Positions 53,173-61,920 of a stretch of 64,000 nt of DNA are shown here, piece after piece. Each line of letters begins with the position of its first letter. Position 1 is the stretch's first letter. A model generated the notes under the pieces. That model worked only from the letters and a program-made list of their open reading frames with translations, was not told the DNA's origin and searched no databases. The position numbers and the translations under genes are program-made. This DNA is from Nocardia sp. NBC_00565 (lineage in GTDB: Bacteria > Actinomycetota > Actinomycetes > Mycobacteriales > Mycobacteriaceae). The DNA lies in NCBI RefSeq assembly GCF_036345915.1, contig NZ_CP107785.1:4092001-4156000 (forward strand), written 5' to 3'.

Positions 53173-53201
53173 CTAGTTTTAGTGTATGAGACTAAAACTA
53201 G
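53173..53201. promoter_or_regulatory. perfect 11-bp-arm palindromic operator
   Basis: CTAGTTTTAGT (53173-53183), seven-nt centre GTATGAG, ACTAAAACTAG (53191-53201). AT-rich in a GC-rich genome, between the divergent vWA and RidA genes, so probably a TetR- or similar-type repressor site. No regulator gene adjoins it. Confidence 0.75.
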
Positions 53202-53250
53202 GCTCGTCAAGGGTCGACGGCCGGAACACCCACCGAGGCAAGATCATTGC

Positions 53251-53637
53251 GTGAAGCTCGTACCGCGCAACCCGGCCGAAGGCATCTACCCCGCCACCGA
53301 GGATTACGTGCACGCCATGGAGATGCGCGACGCCGAGCGAATGCTGTTCGTTTCGGGCACCGTGGGGCTGGCTCCCCAGGGCAGGCCGGGTGCGACACTG
53401 GCCGAACAACTCGACCTCATCTGGGCCAATCTGCGCACCATCCTGGCCGCCGCCGATATGACGGTCGACAATATCGTCCGGCTCACCAGCTACCTACGCG
53501 ACGCGTCCTACGCCGAGGCCAATGCCGCCGCCCGCGTCGAGGCATTGGGCGGGCACGTGGTGCCGACCACCGCGATCGTCGCCGGAACCCTGGTCAGCGA
53601 CTGGCTGGTCGAGATCGAGAGCATCGCCGCGGGCTGA
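53251..53637 (+). CDS. RidA-family (YjgF/YER057c) protein
   Basis: 128 residues from GTG 53251 (VKLVPRNPAEGIYPA). MLFVSGTVGLAPQGRPG, EQLDLIWANLRTILAAADM and VEIESIAAG are the family blocks; the deaminase Arg that in RidA binds the carboxylate is not clearly present, so the enzyme may belong to another Rid group. RidA hydrolyses reactive enamines/imines from amino-acid metabolism. The upstream frame reads through the palindromic operator, hence this start. Confidence 0.82.
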   Translation: MKLVPRNPAEGIYPATEDYVHAMEMRDAERMLFVSGTVGLAPQGRPGATLAEQLDLIWANLRTILAAADMTVDNIVRLTSYLRDASYAEANAAARVEALGGHVVPTTAIVAGTLVSDWLVEIESIAAG

Positions 53638-53651
53638 GCCCCGCCGCGACC

Positions 53652-54611
53652 TCAGACATCCAGCCGCTCGCGCTTGCGCGCCTCACGCAGCAGGGCTCGA
53701 TCGCGCTGTTCTTCGAACTTGACCACATCCCTGCTCAACTGCTCCAGGAACAGCCCCAGTTCCTCGCGGACCTGCTCACCACGAGCGGTGAAGTCGTCGC
53801 GCTCGAAGATATTCCATTTGCGCAGCACGGGCGAGATGACGTCTTCGAGGTGCTGGCGCAGATCGTAGATGCCGTGCTTGGCCATCAGCACGCTGTTGCG
53901 ACGCCAGTTCGGCATACCCGCACCCGGCATCTGAAAATTGCGGATGACCGCCGAAATCGCTGCCAGCGCTTGGTCGGGAGCCAGATCGATGGCAGCGCCG
54001 CACAGGTTGCGATAGAAGACCATGTGCAGGTTCTCGTCGGCGGCGATGCGCTGCAGCATGCGGTCGGCGACGGCGTCGTCGCAGACGCGGCCGGTGTTGC
54101 GGTGGCTGACCCGGGTGGCCAGTTCTTGGAAGGTCACGTAGGCGACGCCCGGGAGGAATCCGTCGTCGTCCACCCCGGTCGGGTGCTGTACCCCGGTCGT
54201 CATACAGACCATCCGCGCCTGTTCCAGCGCCACCGGGTCGACGCCGCGGGTGACGACGAGATAGTCGCGCATGACGATGCCGTGCCGGTTCTCCTCGGCC
54301 GTCCAGCGCCCGACCCAGGTACCCCACGCACCGTCCTGGGAGAAGGATTCGGCGATCAGCCGGTGATAGGACGGCAGATTGTCCTCGGTCAGCAGATTCG
54401 TGACCATCGCGGCCTTCGCCAGCTCACTCAGTTGGGACTGCCCCGGTTCCCAATCGATTCCGCCCATCTCGGCGAAATTGCGCCCCTCGGCCCATGGCAC
54501 GTAATCGTGCGGATGCCAGTCCTTGGCCATCGATAGGTGGCGGTCGAGGTTTTGTTCGGCAACGGGTTCGAGTTCGGTCAGCAACTCCAACTGAGTCAAG
54601 GTACGTGTCAC
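53652..54611 (-). CDS. acyl-ACP desaturase (DesA-type)
   Basis: 319 residues from ATG. Ferritin-like di-iron enzyme: ligands in LVTEDNLPSY-like LLTEDNLPSYH (E76), EENRH (106-110) and DENLH (192-196), with LSHRNTG-like VSHRNTGRVCDD. Closest recall is M. tuberculosis DesA1 (Rv0824c), which introduces the double bond in mycolate precursors, as fits a mycolic-acid-bearing organism. Convergent with ridA, 14 nt away; monocistronic. Position of the double bond unknown. Confidence 0.9.
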   Translation of the reverse strand: MTRTLTQLELLTELEPVAEQNLDRHLSMAKDWHPHDYVPWAEGRNFAEMGGIDWEPGQSQLSELAKAAMVTNLLTEDNLPSYHRLIAESFSQDGAWGTWVGRWTAEENRHGIVMRDYLVVTRGVDPVALEQARMVCMTTGVQHPTGVDDDGFLPGVAYVTFQELATRVSHRNTGRVCDDAVADRMLQRIAADENLHMVFYRNLCGAAIDLAPDQALAAISAVIRNFQMPGAGMPNWRRNSVLMAKHGIYDLRQHLEDVISPVLRKWNIFERDDFTARGEQVREELGLFLEQLSRDVVKFEEQRDRALLREARKRERLDV

Positions 54612-54900
54612 GATCGTGTTCCTGTCATCGGATCAGGGGTACTCCTCCAGAGTGCCCCGGTCGACGCGCCGCCGAAATGCCTGACGCGGAATTCGTCCGG
54701 CCGGATCTAGGCGGCTCATCACTAGCTAATCGCGCGGCCCGGCCGACACGTATCGCCGGACACCGAATTGCCCACCCACGTGTCGCGGTTGCAAGTAGCC
54801 GTCGGCGCCGAAGGTGCTGACAACGGCGTCGACCGGCAAATTTCCAGCGAAGTCGGGTGGTTCCGTCAAGCGCAACTCACCTCGGCGGCCTGCTCGCGGC

Positions 54901-55266
54901 TCATGCGGTAGCGATGAGGGACGCGGCGGCCACAGCCTCGATCACGCAGTAGAACCAGTTGGGGTAGAAGGAGATTCGATCATCCAGGACGGCGGATACG
55001 ATGCGCCCGAAGGCCATTCCGCCCAGTGCGACACCGATCGTCACCATGATTCCGGTGCGCAGGGGGCCATCGTGGGTCGCCGCGATCGCCAGCATCGCGG
55101 CCATCGCCAGGCCGAATCCGCCGTAGACGGCGCGCACCTCGTACCGCGCGGCGGGTTGCTCGAGACGAATCCCGAAGGGACGGATCAGCGCGGCGGGCGC
55201 CGCCAGCGCGTAGCTGCCCATCGCGAGGAAGAACACACCGACGACGACGGTGACAACTGTGGCCAC
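54901..55266 (-). CDS. DUF4345-like small membrane protein
   Basis: 121 residues from GTG 55266 with AGGAGG six bases upstream. Four helices: VATVVTVVVGVFFLAMGSYA, GFGLAMAAMLAIAATHDGP, GIMVTIGVALGGMAFGRIVS and FYCVIEAVAAASLIATA. DUF4345 proteins share this plan, including the YEVRAVYGGFGLA block. Function unknown. The 289 nt after the preceding desaturase start show no gene. Confidence 0.72.
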   Translation of the reverse strand: MATVVTVVVGVFFLAMGSYALAAPAALIRPFGIRLEQPAARYEVRAVYGGFGLAMAAMLAIAATHDGPLRTGIMVTIGVALGGMAFGRIVSAVLDDRISFYPNWFYCVIEAVAAASLIATA

Positions 55267-55345
55267 GGGAGCCTCCTGTTCGAATCGAGTCAGGTCAGCA
55301 TGATCGGCGCGGCAGTGCGTCCGCTTCCGTAAACGTGCGGTCCGG

Positions 55346-56617
55346 CTACTCCCCGCCGTAACGCAATGACCGCCAGGCCTCGATCGCCCAATCCAATTGC
55401 GCGCTGGGAACACTGATCGTCACCAGGAGCAACTCACCATTGCGGCGACTGGCGATCCCCTGCACGCCGACCTCGTCGCCGTCCTCGGAGGGCAGCCACC
55501 ACCCGTCACCTGGGCCGCCAGTCACCGGCTCACCGCGGTGCCCCTCGGTCGCGTTGGCACCGTACTGCAGCATCGCCGCCGGTGGCGGACCGCTCTGCTC
55601 GTCGCCGACCCGCAGTATGGTGATTTCGATCTGCCGGATACCGTCCCAGGCCCACCAGCGATCGCCGTCCCACCCGTAGGTGAAGTCGCCGGGGATCCGC
55701 AGGCTCCAACCGGATACCGGCGCGGTCAGGACCGGGCGGCGGCGGTAGCCCAGTGGCGCGGGAAGATCCGCGCCGGCGCGCGCGGGAAGATCCGCGGGTG
55801 CGCCGTCAGCAGTTGGCGCCGACTCCGCCAGCAGCAGCCGCAATTCGTGCCAGGCCGCCCACGGCAATTCCAGGGCCGCGTCGAGGCGGTGCGCCTCGGC
55901 GAGCAGGGCGTCGGCCTGGTGCAGCGCGGGGGTGTCGTCGGCGTCCGAGGGCGGACGCCACCGCACGTCGTTCCAGATGATGCCGACCGCGGTATTACGA
56001 ATCGTCGGCGCGGTCCAGCCGTCCTCCCACCACGGGAAGAACGCGCGCGCGGCCGCCTCGTCACCATCGGAGACGGCCTGGAACCAGTCGCGGGTGCGCG
56101 GTCCGAGCCAACTCGCGGCCAGCCCCTCGTAATCGAAACGGTCACTGCCCAGCGACAATCCGATCGACACCCAGTTGCCCTCGGCGGGCACCTGGGTCAG
56201 CACCGTCTCCGCAAGGGTGCGGATCCACCGCAGGTAGTCGCGTTCGACTTCCGCGCGGTCATCGGCCAGCCCGAGCGGATCCTCGGTGCCCTCGTCCCAC
56301 TCGATGTCGAAACGCCTGCCCATTTCGTGCAGCATGGCGGCGACATGCCGGTGATAGCCGGGCCCGGCCGGAGCGCAACCCGCGCTCACCACCACCTGAC
56401 CGTGCGCGGCGCGCAGATCGACCGGCTCGGCTGCTGGATGCAGCACGGCCAGCAGGCGGTCACCGGAGACCTCCACCGATTTCCGGAACGGCGCCGACGT
56501 CGTGGTCCAGCCGACCCGCGCACCGGCGGGACCGGTCCGTAACCACGACCCGACCTGATCGAGGAAGTCTTCGGTGGGCGCACGGCACACCCCCGCCACG
56601 TTCAACTCGATTCCCAT
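55346..56617 (-). CDS. hypothetical protein, 423 aa
   Basis: No family recognised. No signal or membrane helix. The N-terminal half is acidic and helix-rich (RFDIEWDEGTEDPLGLADD); the C-terminal ~100 residues form a Trp-rich beta domain (SGWSLRIPGDFTYGWDGD, WWAWDGIRQIEITILR). Starts at ATG MGIELNVAGV. 78 nt upstream of the DUF4345-like gene on the same strand. Codon composition is like its neighbours. Confidence 0.6.
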   Translation of the reverse strand: MGIELNVAGVCRAPTEDFLDQVGSWLRTGPAGARVGWTTTSAPFRKSVEVSGDRLLAVLHPAAEPVDLRAAHGQVVVSAGCAPAGPGYHRHVAAMLHEMGRRFDIEWDEGTEDPLGLADDRAEVERDYLRWIRTLAETVLTQVPAEGNWVSIGLSLGSDRFDYEGLAASWLGPRTRDWFQAVSDGDEAAARAFFPWWEDGWTAPTIRNTAVGIIWNDVRWRPPSDADDTPALHQADALLAEAHRLDAALELPWAAWHELRLLLAESAPTADGAPADLPARAGADLPAPLGYRRRPVLTAPVSGWSLRIPGDFTYGWDGDRWWAWDGIRQIEITILRVGDEQSGPPPAAMLQYGANATEGHRGEPVTGGPGDGWWLPSEDGDEVGVQGIASRRNGELLLVTISVPSAQLDWAIEAWRSLRYGGE

Positions 56618-56681
56618 GGATACATCCTTGTGTCCGCGGTCCGGCGGCGAAAGTCGGGACCCTACCTCCTACACTTCGGAT

Positions 56682-57035
56682 GTGGACCCGTTGCCGCGGA
56701 TCCGGGCGATATGCCTGGTCCTGCCCGAAAGCAGCGAGCGGCTGAGCCACGGCTGCCCGAATTTCTTCGTCCGGGCCAAGACCGCGTTCACGATGTACCT
56801 CGAAGACCGGCACCGGGAACCGGGAGCGACGATCTGGTGTCCGGCGCCCGAGGGGGCGCAGGCCGAACTCGTCGATGCCGAGCCCGAACGGTTCTTCGTG
56901 CCACCGTATGTCGGACATCGGGGGTGGATCGGCGTGCGGCTCGAGGTGGATCCCGATTGGGACGAGATCACCGAGATCATTCACGACGCCTACCGTAGGG
57001 TGGCACCGAAAAGGCTTGTGGCCCTGCTGGACTAA
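56682..57035 (+). CDS. MmcQ/YjbR-family protein
   Basis: 117 residues from GTG 56682 (VDPLPRIRAICLVLPESSER). The family signature is RLSHGCPNFFVRAKTAFTMYLED, and GHRGWIGVRLEVDPDWDEIT is the C-terminal block. Small DNA-binding-like fold often found alone in actinobacteria; function unknown. It ends tail-to-tail with the next gene, the two stop codons overlapping by 4 nt. Confidence 0.82.
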   Translation: MDPLPRIRAICLVLPESSERLSHGCPNFFVRAKTAFTMYLEDRHREPGATIWCPAPEGAQAELVDAEPERFFVPPYVGHRGWIGVRLEVDPDWDEITEIIHDAYRRVAPKRLVALLD

Positions 57036-58309
57036 TGCTCGACGAGCCTACGACAGCTCTCCCGGCCGCCGGGCAATCCCGCCGCTTCGAACCATAGGTC
57101 GAGTTGGCCGAACAGCCACAGGTCTTCGATCTCCACCAGGACCGCGAGGAACGACAGTTGGGCGGCGGACAGGTCCGAACCGGGGTAAATCGGATCAGGA
57201 AAGGCTTTGCGCAGGAACGAAATACAGTCGTCGTTCACGGTGCTCCGGTTCGCGGCCCATGCCACTTCGATCGCGGCGGGCAGCAGCGTCTCGAAATCAT
57301 CGACGCGGCTGACGAGTTCGCGAATGACGTCGTGGCGCAGCCACCCGTCCTGCCCGGGGAGGTGCCGGTTGAACCACTCGTCGATGGCCTCCGGTCGCTC
57401 CAGCGCGGCCAGGAGTTCGTCGGTAGCGCACTGATCGGCGGCGAATGCGGGTGCCAATGCGGCGCAGGCGCGGACACCGGGATGGATGTCGGCGAGCAGC
57501 TGTTCCGGACGGCCGCCATGGATGCCAGAAATCCTTGCGGCAGTGGCGCGTTCGGTCGGGTCGGGCATGGTCGGCGCGATCGCGTCCAGCTGGTTGAGCA
57601 GCGCGATGCGCTTGTCGGTACAGTCCGGATGTGCGGTGAGCTCGATCATCGCGCGCAGCGCCGCGATGCGCACCGACGCGTCCGCGTCGTCGAGCAAGGG
57701 CACGATCGCCTTGATCACGCCGGGAATCACCGCGCGGCAGGCGATTTCGTCGCGTGCCCGCATCGCCGTGCGGAATTCGTTGTCGTCGATGGCGGCCAGT
57801 AGTCCCGGTGGTGTCGGAACATGCTCTACCAGCAGGGCATTCGCGGGATCGGGGCCCAGTTGCAGCAGCCCCGCGCGCCGATTCGCCTTGACCCGCTGTA
57901 GATCCTCCTCGGTGCGCCCGGCCGGGTAGGCCTCGGCGTACAGCTCCTCATCGGAGATCCCCGAACAACAGCCCTGCGCGAACACCTCCAGGTAATCCAG
58001 CAGTGCGACGCGCAATGGTCGCGGCTCCGGATCCCACGGCAGGATGTCCTCGACCGTCATCGCGGTGTGCGGACGCGGCAGCAGTTCGGCGACGATCGCG
58101 ACGAACGGCGCGGTCGCGGAGTACACACTGCCCTGATGCAGCAGGGCGGCGTCAAGATAGCCGACCGCGTCCGCGCAGGCCTCGGCATCACCGTCGATCA
58201 GGGCACGCAGGTGCGCTGGAGCATCCGTCGCAGGGCCGTAAGCATGTTCCAGCTCGGCCCAATCGACGTCGGCTATCGCTTGCAACACCAAGTCCATCGC
58301 ATTGATCAT
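57032..58309 (-). CDS. HEAT-like helical-repeat protein, unknown function
   Basis: 425 residues from ATG 58309 (MINAMDLVLQAIADVDWAE); ATG 58297 is possible. Almost all-helical, with repeat-like units (ALLNQLDAIAPTMPD, GVRACAALAPAFAADQCAT, EWFNRHLPGQDGWLRHDVI) that fit HEAT/ARM-type scaffolds. No catalytic motif, signal or membrane helix. Its 3' end overlaps that of the convergent MmcQ-like gene. Confidence 0.65.
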   Translation of the reverse strand: MINAMDLVLQAIADVDWAELEHAYGPATDAPAHLRALIDGDAEACADAVGYLDAALLHQGSVYSATAPFVAIVAELLPRPHTAMTVEDILPWDPEPRPLRVALLDYLEVFAQGCCSGISDEELYAEAYPAGRTEEDLQRVKANRRAGLLQLGPDPANALLVEHVPTPPGLLAAIDDNEFRTAMRARDEIACRAVIPGVIKAIVPLLDDADASVRIAALRAMIELTAHPDCTDKRIALLNQLDAIAPTMPDPTERATAARISGIHGGRPEQLLADIHPGVRACAALAPAFAADQCATDELLAALERPEAIDEWFNRHLPGQDGWLRHDVIRELVSRVDDFETLLPAAIEVAWAANRSTVNDDCISFLRKAFPDPIYPGSDLSAAQLSFLAVLVEIEDLWLFGQLDLWFEAAGLPGGRESCRRLVEH

Positions 58310-58344
58310 GCTGCAGCCGAGCACGTCGCTCAACTCGAGCAGTC

Positions 58345-58863
58345 CTACGGCGCCGGTTCCAGATAGTCGCCGATGAGCATCGTCCCCGGCCCCCGCCGCG
58401 CACCGGGTCCGTGCCGCCAGTACACATTGTCCGCGGTGAGCGGCGCTGCGCAGTCGCGGCAGACGACCACACCGGAGGTCGGCTGCCCGCAATCGCGATG
58501 CACCACGACCGCGGGCGGGCCCGCGGGTCCGGCGAGCCACTTATCGCCCCACGAAATGAGCATCGTCAGCACCGGATACAGATCGCGCCCCTGTTCGGTG
58601 AGCACGTATTCGTGGCGCGCCGGATTCGATTGATACATCCTGGCCTCGACAATCCCATATTGCCGCAACGCATCCAGGCGTGCGGTGAGGACATTCGAGG
58701 CGATCCCGAGATCGCGGCGGATGTCCTCGAATCGGTTCACCCCGACGAACAGGTCACGCAGGATCAGCGGCGTCCACCGCTCCCCGACCACGTCGAGCGT
58801 TCGCGCGATCGAGCACACAATGTCGGACATGGCAGCTTTGGGCACCCACCCAGCGTAGTCCAT
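58345..58863 (-). CDS. HxlR-family transcriptional regulator
   Basis: 172 residues from ATG 58863 (MDYAGWVPKAAMSDIV); a TTG 12 bases earlier is possible. The winged helix has DVVGERWTPLILRDLFVGVN, FEDIRRDLGIASNVLTARL and the wing ARHEYVLTEQGRDLYPVL, an unmistakable HxlR pattern. A C-terminal zinc-ribbon-like part (HRDCGQPTSGVVVCRDC) has CxG-x8-CxxC spacing and may bind a metal. Divergent from the SnoaL-like gene, likely its target. Confidence 0.87.
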   Translation of the reverse strand: MDYAGWVPKAAMSDIVCSIARTLDVVGERWTPLILRDLFVGVNRFEDIRRDLGIASNVLTARLDALRQYGIVEARMYQSNPARHEYVLTEQGRDLYPVLTMLISWGDKWLAGPAGPPAVVVHRDCGQPTSGVVVCRDCAAPLTADNVYWRHGPGARRGPGTMLIGDYLEPAP

Positions 58864-58928
58864 TGCTTTTTGCAAGTGACTCCGATACGTTTCGATGCGA
58901 CCGAAAACCGAACGTCAAGGGGTATTTC

Positions 58929-59339
58929 ATGTCGGACGTTGTGGCAAAGTTCCGCGAGGCGACCGAGGCCGCCGATATCGACGCGCTGATGACCACCCTC
59001 GCCCCCGATGCCGAGCTGACCTCACCGGTCTCCGGCCGCCTGATCTTCCGCGGTCACGACGATCTGCGTATCCTGCTGACCGCCGCCTACGGCAGCCTCT
59101 CCCACCTGCGCTGGACCGAACACATCGGCGACGGCACCCGCCGAGTCCTGCTGGCCGAAGCCACCATCGGAGGATTCCGAATGACCGAAGCCATGATTCT
59201 CGAACTCGCCGCCGACGGTCGCATCCGCCGCCTCAACCCATATCTGCGCCCCTGGCTCCCCCTCAGCCTCCTCGCGGTGAAGCTGGGCCCGCGCCTACTG
59301 CGCCACCCAGGCGTGATGCGGCGAGCCGCGCGCGGATAG
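58929..59339 (+). CDS. SnoaL-like (NTF2-fold) protein
   Basis: 136 residues from ATG 58929 with AAGGGG upstream. VVAKFREATEAADIDALMTT, PVSGRLIFRGHDDLRILLTA and the strand pattern fit the SnoaL/NTF2-like superfamily. The C-terminal ~30 residues are hydrophobic and basic (LPLSLLAVKLGPRLLRH). Function unknown; probably part of an HxlR-controlled response. A TTGC-5-GCAA inverted repeat lies in the intergenic region. Confidence 0.72.
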   Translation: MSDVVAKFREATEAADIDALMTTLAPDAELTSPVSGRLIFRGHDDLRILLTAAYGSLSHLRWTEHIGDGTRRVLLAEATIGGFRMTEAMILELAADGRIRRLNPYLRPWLPLSLLAVKLGPRLLRHPGVMRRAARG

Positions 59340-59357
59340 CGAAGGCCACGCAGCGCA

Positions 59358-60947
59358 CTACCGGACCAGGGTTTCGATCAGTCCGTCGGCGGTCAGCTCC
59401 GCTCGGCGGGTGATGCCGATGTCGTCGAGGAAGCGGGGATCGTGGCTGACGACGATCAGTGCGCCCTCGTAGCCGGCCAGGGCCTGGGTCAGGTGGTCGA
59501 GGCTGGGGAGGTCGAGATTGTTGGTTGGCTCGTCGAGGAGGAGGAGTTTCGGGGCCGGATCGGCAAGCAGGAGCATGGCGAGGGCGGCGCGCAGACGTTC
59601 GCCGCCGGACAAGGCCGCGGCCGGGACGTCGGCGTCGCTGCCGCGGAACAGGAACCGGGCCAGTTGGGCTCGGATCTGTTCGGCACGGGCATGCGGTGCG
59701 GTCGAGGCGACGTTGTCGAAGACCGTCCGTTGTTCGTCGAAGATGTCGAGGCGTTGCGGCAGTATGCGCCACGGAACTTTCGGCTGTTGCGCGGCGATAC
59801 GGTGCAGCAGTGTGGATTTACCCACGCCGTTGCGTCCGGTCAGTGCGATTCGCTCGGGCCCGCAGACCCGCAATGTCACGGTCGGCCCGCAGGGCAGCTC
59901 GAGCCGATCGAGATCGATGACCTCCTGTCCCGGGTAGAGCCGGGTGTCGGGCAGGTCGACCCGGATCTGACGGTCGTCGCGTAACAGCTCCTCGGCCTGC
60001 TGGAGCTGATCCTTTGCGGTGTCCAGCTTTTCGATGTGGTTGTTGCGCAGTTTGCCCGCCGACACCTGAGCCGCCCGCTTGCGTGCGCCCATCACGATCT
60101 TCGGTTCGCGCTTGTTCTCGAACATCTTCTGCCCGTAGCGCGCTCTGCGATCCAGTTTGATCCGGGTCTCGACCAGTTCGCGCGCCTGCTTGCGAACGTC
60201 GCTGCGCGCGTCCCGGATCGCGGCCCGCGCCACCTCCTGCTCGGCTTCGATGATCCGTTCGTACTCACTGAAATTGCCGCCGAACAACCGTAATTCGCCC
60301 TGGCGCAGTTCGGCGATCGTGGTCATTCGCTCCAGCAGTTCCCGGTCGTGGCTGACGGTGAGGACGGTGCCGGAGAATTGGGCGACGACCTCGTAGAGGC
60401 GCTGTCTGGCAACGTGATCCAGGTTGTTCGTCGGCTCGTCGAGCAACAGCACATCCGGATCGCGCAGTAACTCCGCGACCAAGCCGAGCAGCACGGTTTC
60501 GCCGCCGGAGAGGGTCGCCAAGCGGCGGTCCAGTTGTTCGGTGGAGTCGGCGAGGTAGTGCAGGCCGAGTCGACCGAGCAGCGCGATCGCGCTCTCCTCG
60601 ACGTCCCACTGTCCGCCGACGGTGTCGAAGTCCGATTCTTCGCCGATACCGGATTCGATGCGGTGCAACGCCTTCCGCGTCTCGGCGATACCGAGCACCG
60701 CATCGACGCGCTGACCGTCGCCGAGGCCGAGATCCTGGCGCAGGTAGCCGAGCCGCCCGGTGACCGTGATCGAACCGCGTGCGGGCGTCAGCTCACCCGC
60801 GATCAACCGCAGCAAGGTTGACTTGCCCGCACCGTTGCCGCCGACCAGGCCGAGGTGACCGGGTCCGAGCACGGCGTCGAGCCCGTCGAATACGGGCGTG
60901 CCATCGGGCCAGGAGAAAGTGAGATCGGAAAGAGACAGATTGGTCAT
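59358..60947 (-). CDS. ABC-F family ATPase (ribosome protection/translation factor type)
   Basis: 529 residues. Two ABC domains without membrane segments: Walker A GGNGAGKST (~36-44) and GRNGVGKST (~370), signatures LSGGET and LSGGERL, Walker B VLLLDEPTNNLD twice. The interdomain linker (~225-320, helical, RRARYGQKMFENKREPK) is the part that reaches the ribosome. Actinobacterial ABC-F proteins of this kind often protect against ribosome-targeting antibiotics; the drug is not evident. A leader of ~100 nt with a five-codon upstream frame precedes it. Confidence 0.87.
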   Translation of the reverse strand: MTNLSLSDLTFSWPDGTPVFDGLDAVLGPGHLGLVGGNGAGKSTLLRLIAGELTPARGSITVTGRLGYLRQDLGLGDGQRVDAVLGIAETRKALHRIESGIGEESDFDTVGGQWDVEESAIALLGRLGLHYLADSTEQLDRRLATLSGGETVLLGLVAELLRDPDVLLLDEPTNNLDHVARQRLYEVVAQFSGTVLTVSHDRELLERMTTIAELRQGELRLFGGNFSEYERIIEAEQEVARAAIRDARSDVRKQARELVETRIKLDRRARYGQKMFENKREPKIVMGARKRAAQVSAGKLRNNHIEKLDTAKDQLQQAEELLRDDRQIRVDLPDTRLYPGQEVIDLDRLELPCGPTVTLRVCGPERIALTGRNGVGKSTLLHRIAAQQPKVPWRILPQRLDIFDEQRTVFDNVASTAPHARAEQIRAQLARFLFRGSDADVPAAALSGGERLRAALAMLLLADPAPKLLLLDEPTNNLDLPSLDHLTQALAGYEGALIVVSHDPRFLDDIGITRRAELTADGLIETLVR

Positions 60948-61310
60948 GCGGACCCCAGAGGTTGCACGGAAACGCGGCGCGCGGGATGCGGGCCGCCCGA
61001 GTGGCTACCTCATGAGAGCAACGACATGACTCCGATCAACGGGGGTAAGACTTCTCTAGATTAAACACATCCGCGGATGTTGCGCCAGTGATATTCGGAT
61101 CACACACATCACCAACGGATTAGTCCACGGCATTCCCACCTGACCCACCGCCGACTTGCTCCCCACCCACAGCGATACGTCATCCACCGGGCATAAGCAA
61201 CTACCCAGCGACCCTCGCAGCCCGAACCACCACCGGCAATCCGGATTCCAGGAGCCATCAGCGAGTCGAATCAGGCGACAGCCGTGAACCCCCGCGGCCC
61301 ACGTCGAAAT
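60948..61310 (-). promoter_or_regulatory. leader and promoter region of the ABC-F gene
   Basis: A 363-nt gap. For the minus strand it holds a -10-like TAATCT (61063-61058) and a perfect 14-bp palindrome ACATCCGCGGATGT (61067-61080) just upstream, plus the upstream frame at 61027-61010. The rest (61081-61310) shows nothing recognisable. Confidence 0.45.
61010..61027 (-). CDS. possible five-codon leader peptide upstream of the ABC-F gene
   Basis: ATG TCG TTG CTC TCA TGA (MSLLS) with GGAG a few bases upstream. Short leader peptides that sense stalled ribosomes precede many antibiotic-induced ABC-F genes; here the evidence is position only. Confidence 0.35.
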   Translation of the reverse strand: MSLLS

Positions 61311-61883
61311 CTAGACGCGGACCACTGAGGTCAAGGGGTAGTCGCCCTGACGATCCCGCCCATTGAGGAAGCCCAACTCCAGCACAACCGCGGCCGCGAC
61401 GACTTCGGCGCCAGCGGTCCGGAAAAGATCGGCGGCGGCGGCCAACGTACCGCCGGTCGCCAGGACATCATCGAGCAGCAGAACGCGACAGCCCTTCAGC
61501 TCGACACCGTCAGCGGGAATCTCCAGCGCCGCGGTGCCGTACTCGAGGCTGTACTCACGCGAGATGACCGGCGGCGGTAACTTGCCCGCCTTCCGCACCG
61601 CCAGCACGCCGGTACCCAGCGTCGCGGCGACACCGGCACCGATGAGGAAACCGCGCGCGTCGACCCCCGCCACCAGGTCGGCATCGGGTGCGCAGGCCGC
61701 GAGGCAGTCGAGGACGGCCCGAAAGCCCTCCGGATCGGCGAAGACCGGTGTGAGATCGGCGAACCGGACTCCGGGAGACGGGAAGTCGTCGCGCCAGCGG
61801 GTGAGGCGCGCGACCGCTTCGGCGGCCTTGCCGGTTCGCTCGGCTAGAACGTCGTCTGATTCCACCGCCGCGTGCTTGCTCAT
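61311..61883 (-). CDS. apt: adenine phosphoribosyltransferase
   Basis: 190 residues from ATG 61883 (MSKHAAVESDDVLAERTG), eight bases after GGAGAGG. PRPP-binding VLLLDDVLATGGTLAAAAD and DFPSPGVRFADLTPVF, REYSLEYGTAALEI are APRT blocks. Makes AMP from adenine and PRPP in the cytoplasm. In M. tuberculosis apt (Rv2584c) directly follows relA; here ~13 kb of accessory genes separate them. The Rv2585c homologue ends 38 nt upstream on the same strand. Confidence 0.93.
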   Translation of the reverse strand: MSKHAAVESDDVLAERTGKAAEAVARLTRWRDDFPSPGVRFADLTPVFADPEGFRAVLDCLAACAPDADLVAGVDARGFLIGAGVAATLGTGVLAVRKAGKLPPPVISREYSLEYGTAALEIPADGVELKGCRVLLLDDVLATGGTLAAAADLFRTAGAEVVAAAVVLELGFLNGRDRQGDYPLTSVVRV

Positions 61884-61920
61884 CGACACCTCTCCATGAT
61901 TACTCACCCACCAACACCTG

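Noticed and set aside
55260..55300. tRNA-like GTTCGAATC segment
   Set aside because: No acceptor stem, anticodon loop or CCA-compatible end around it.
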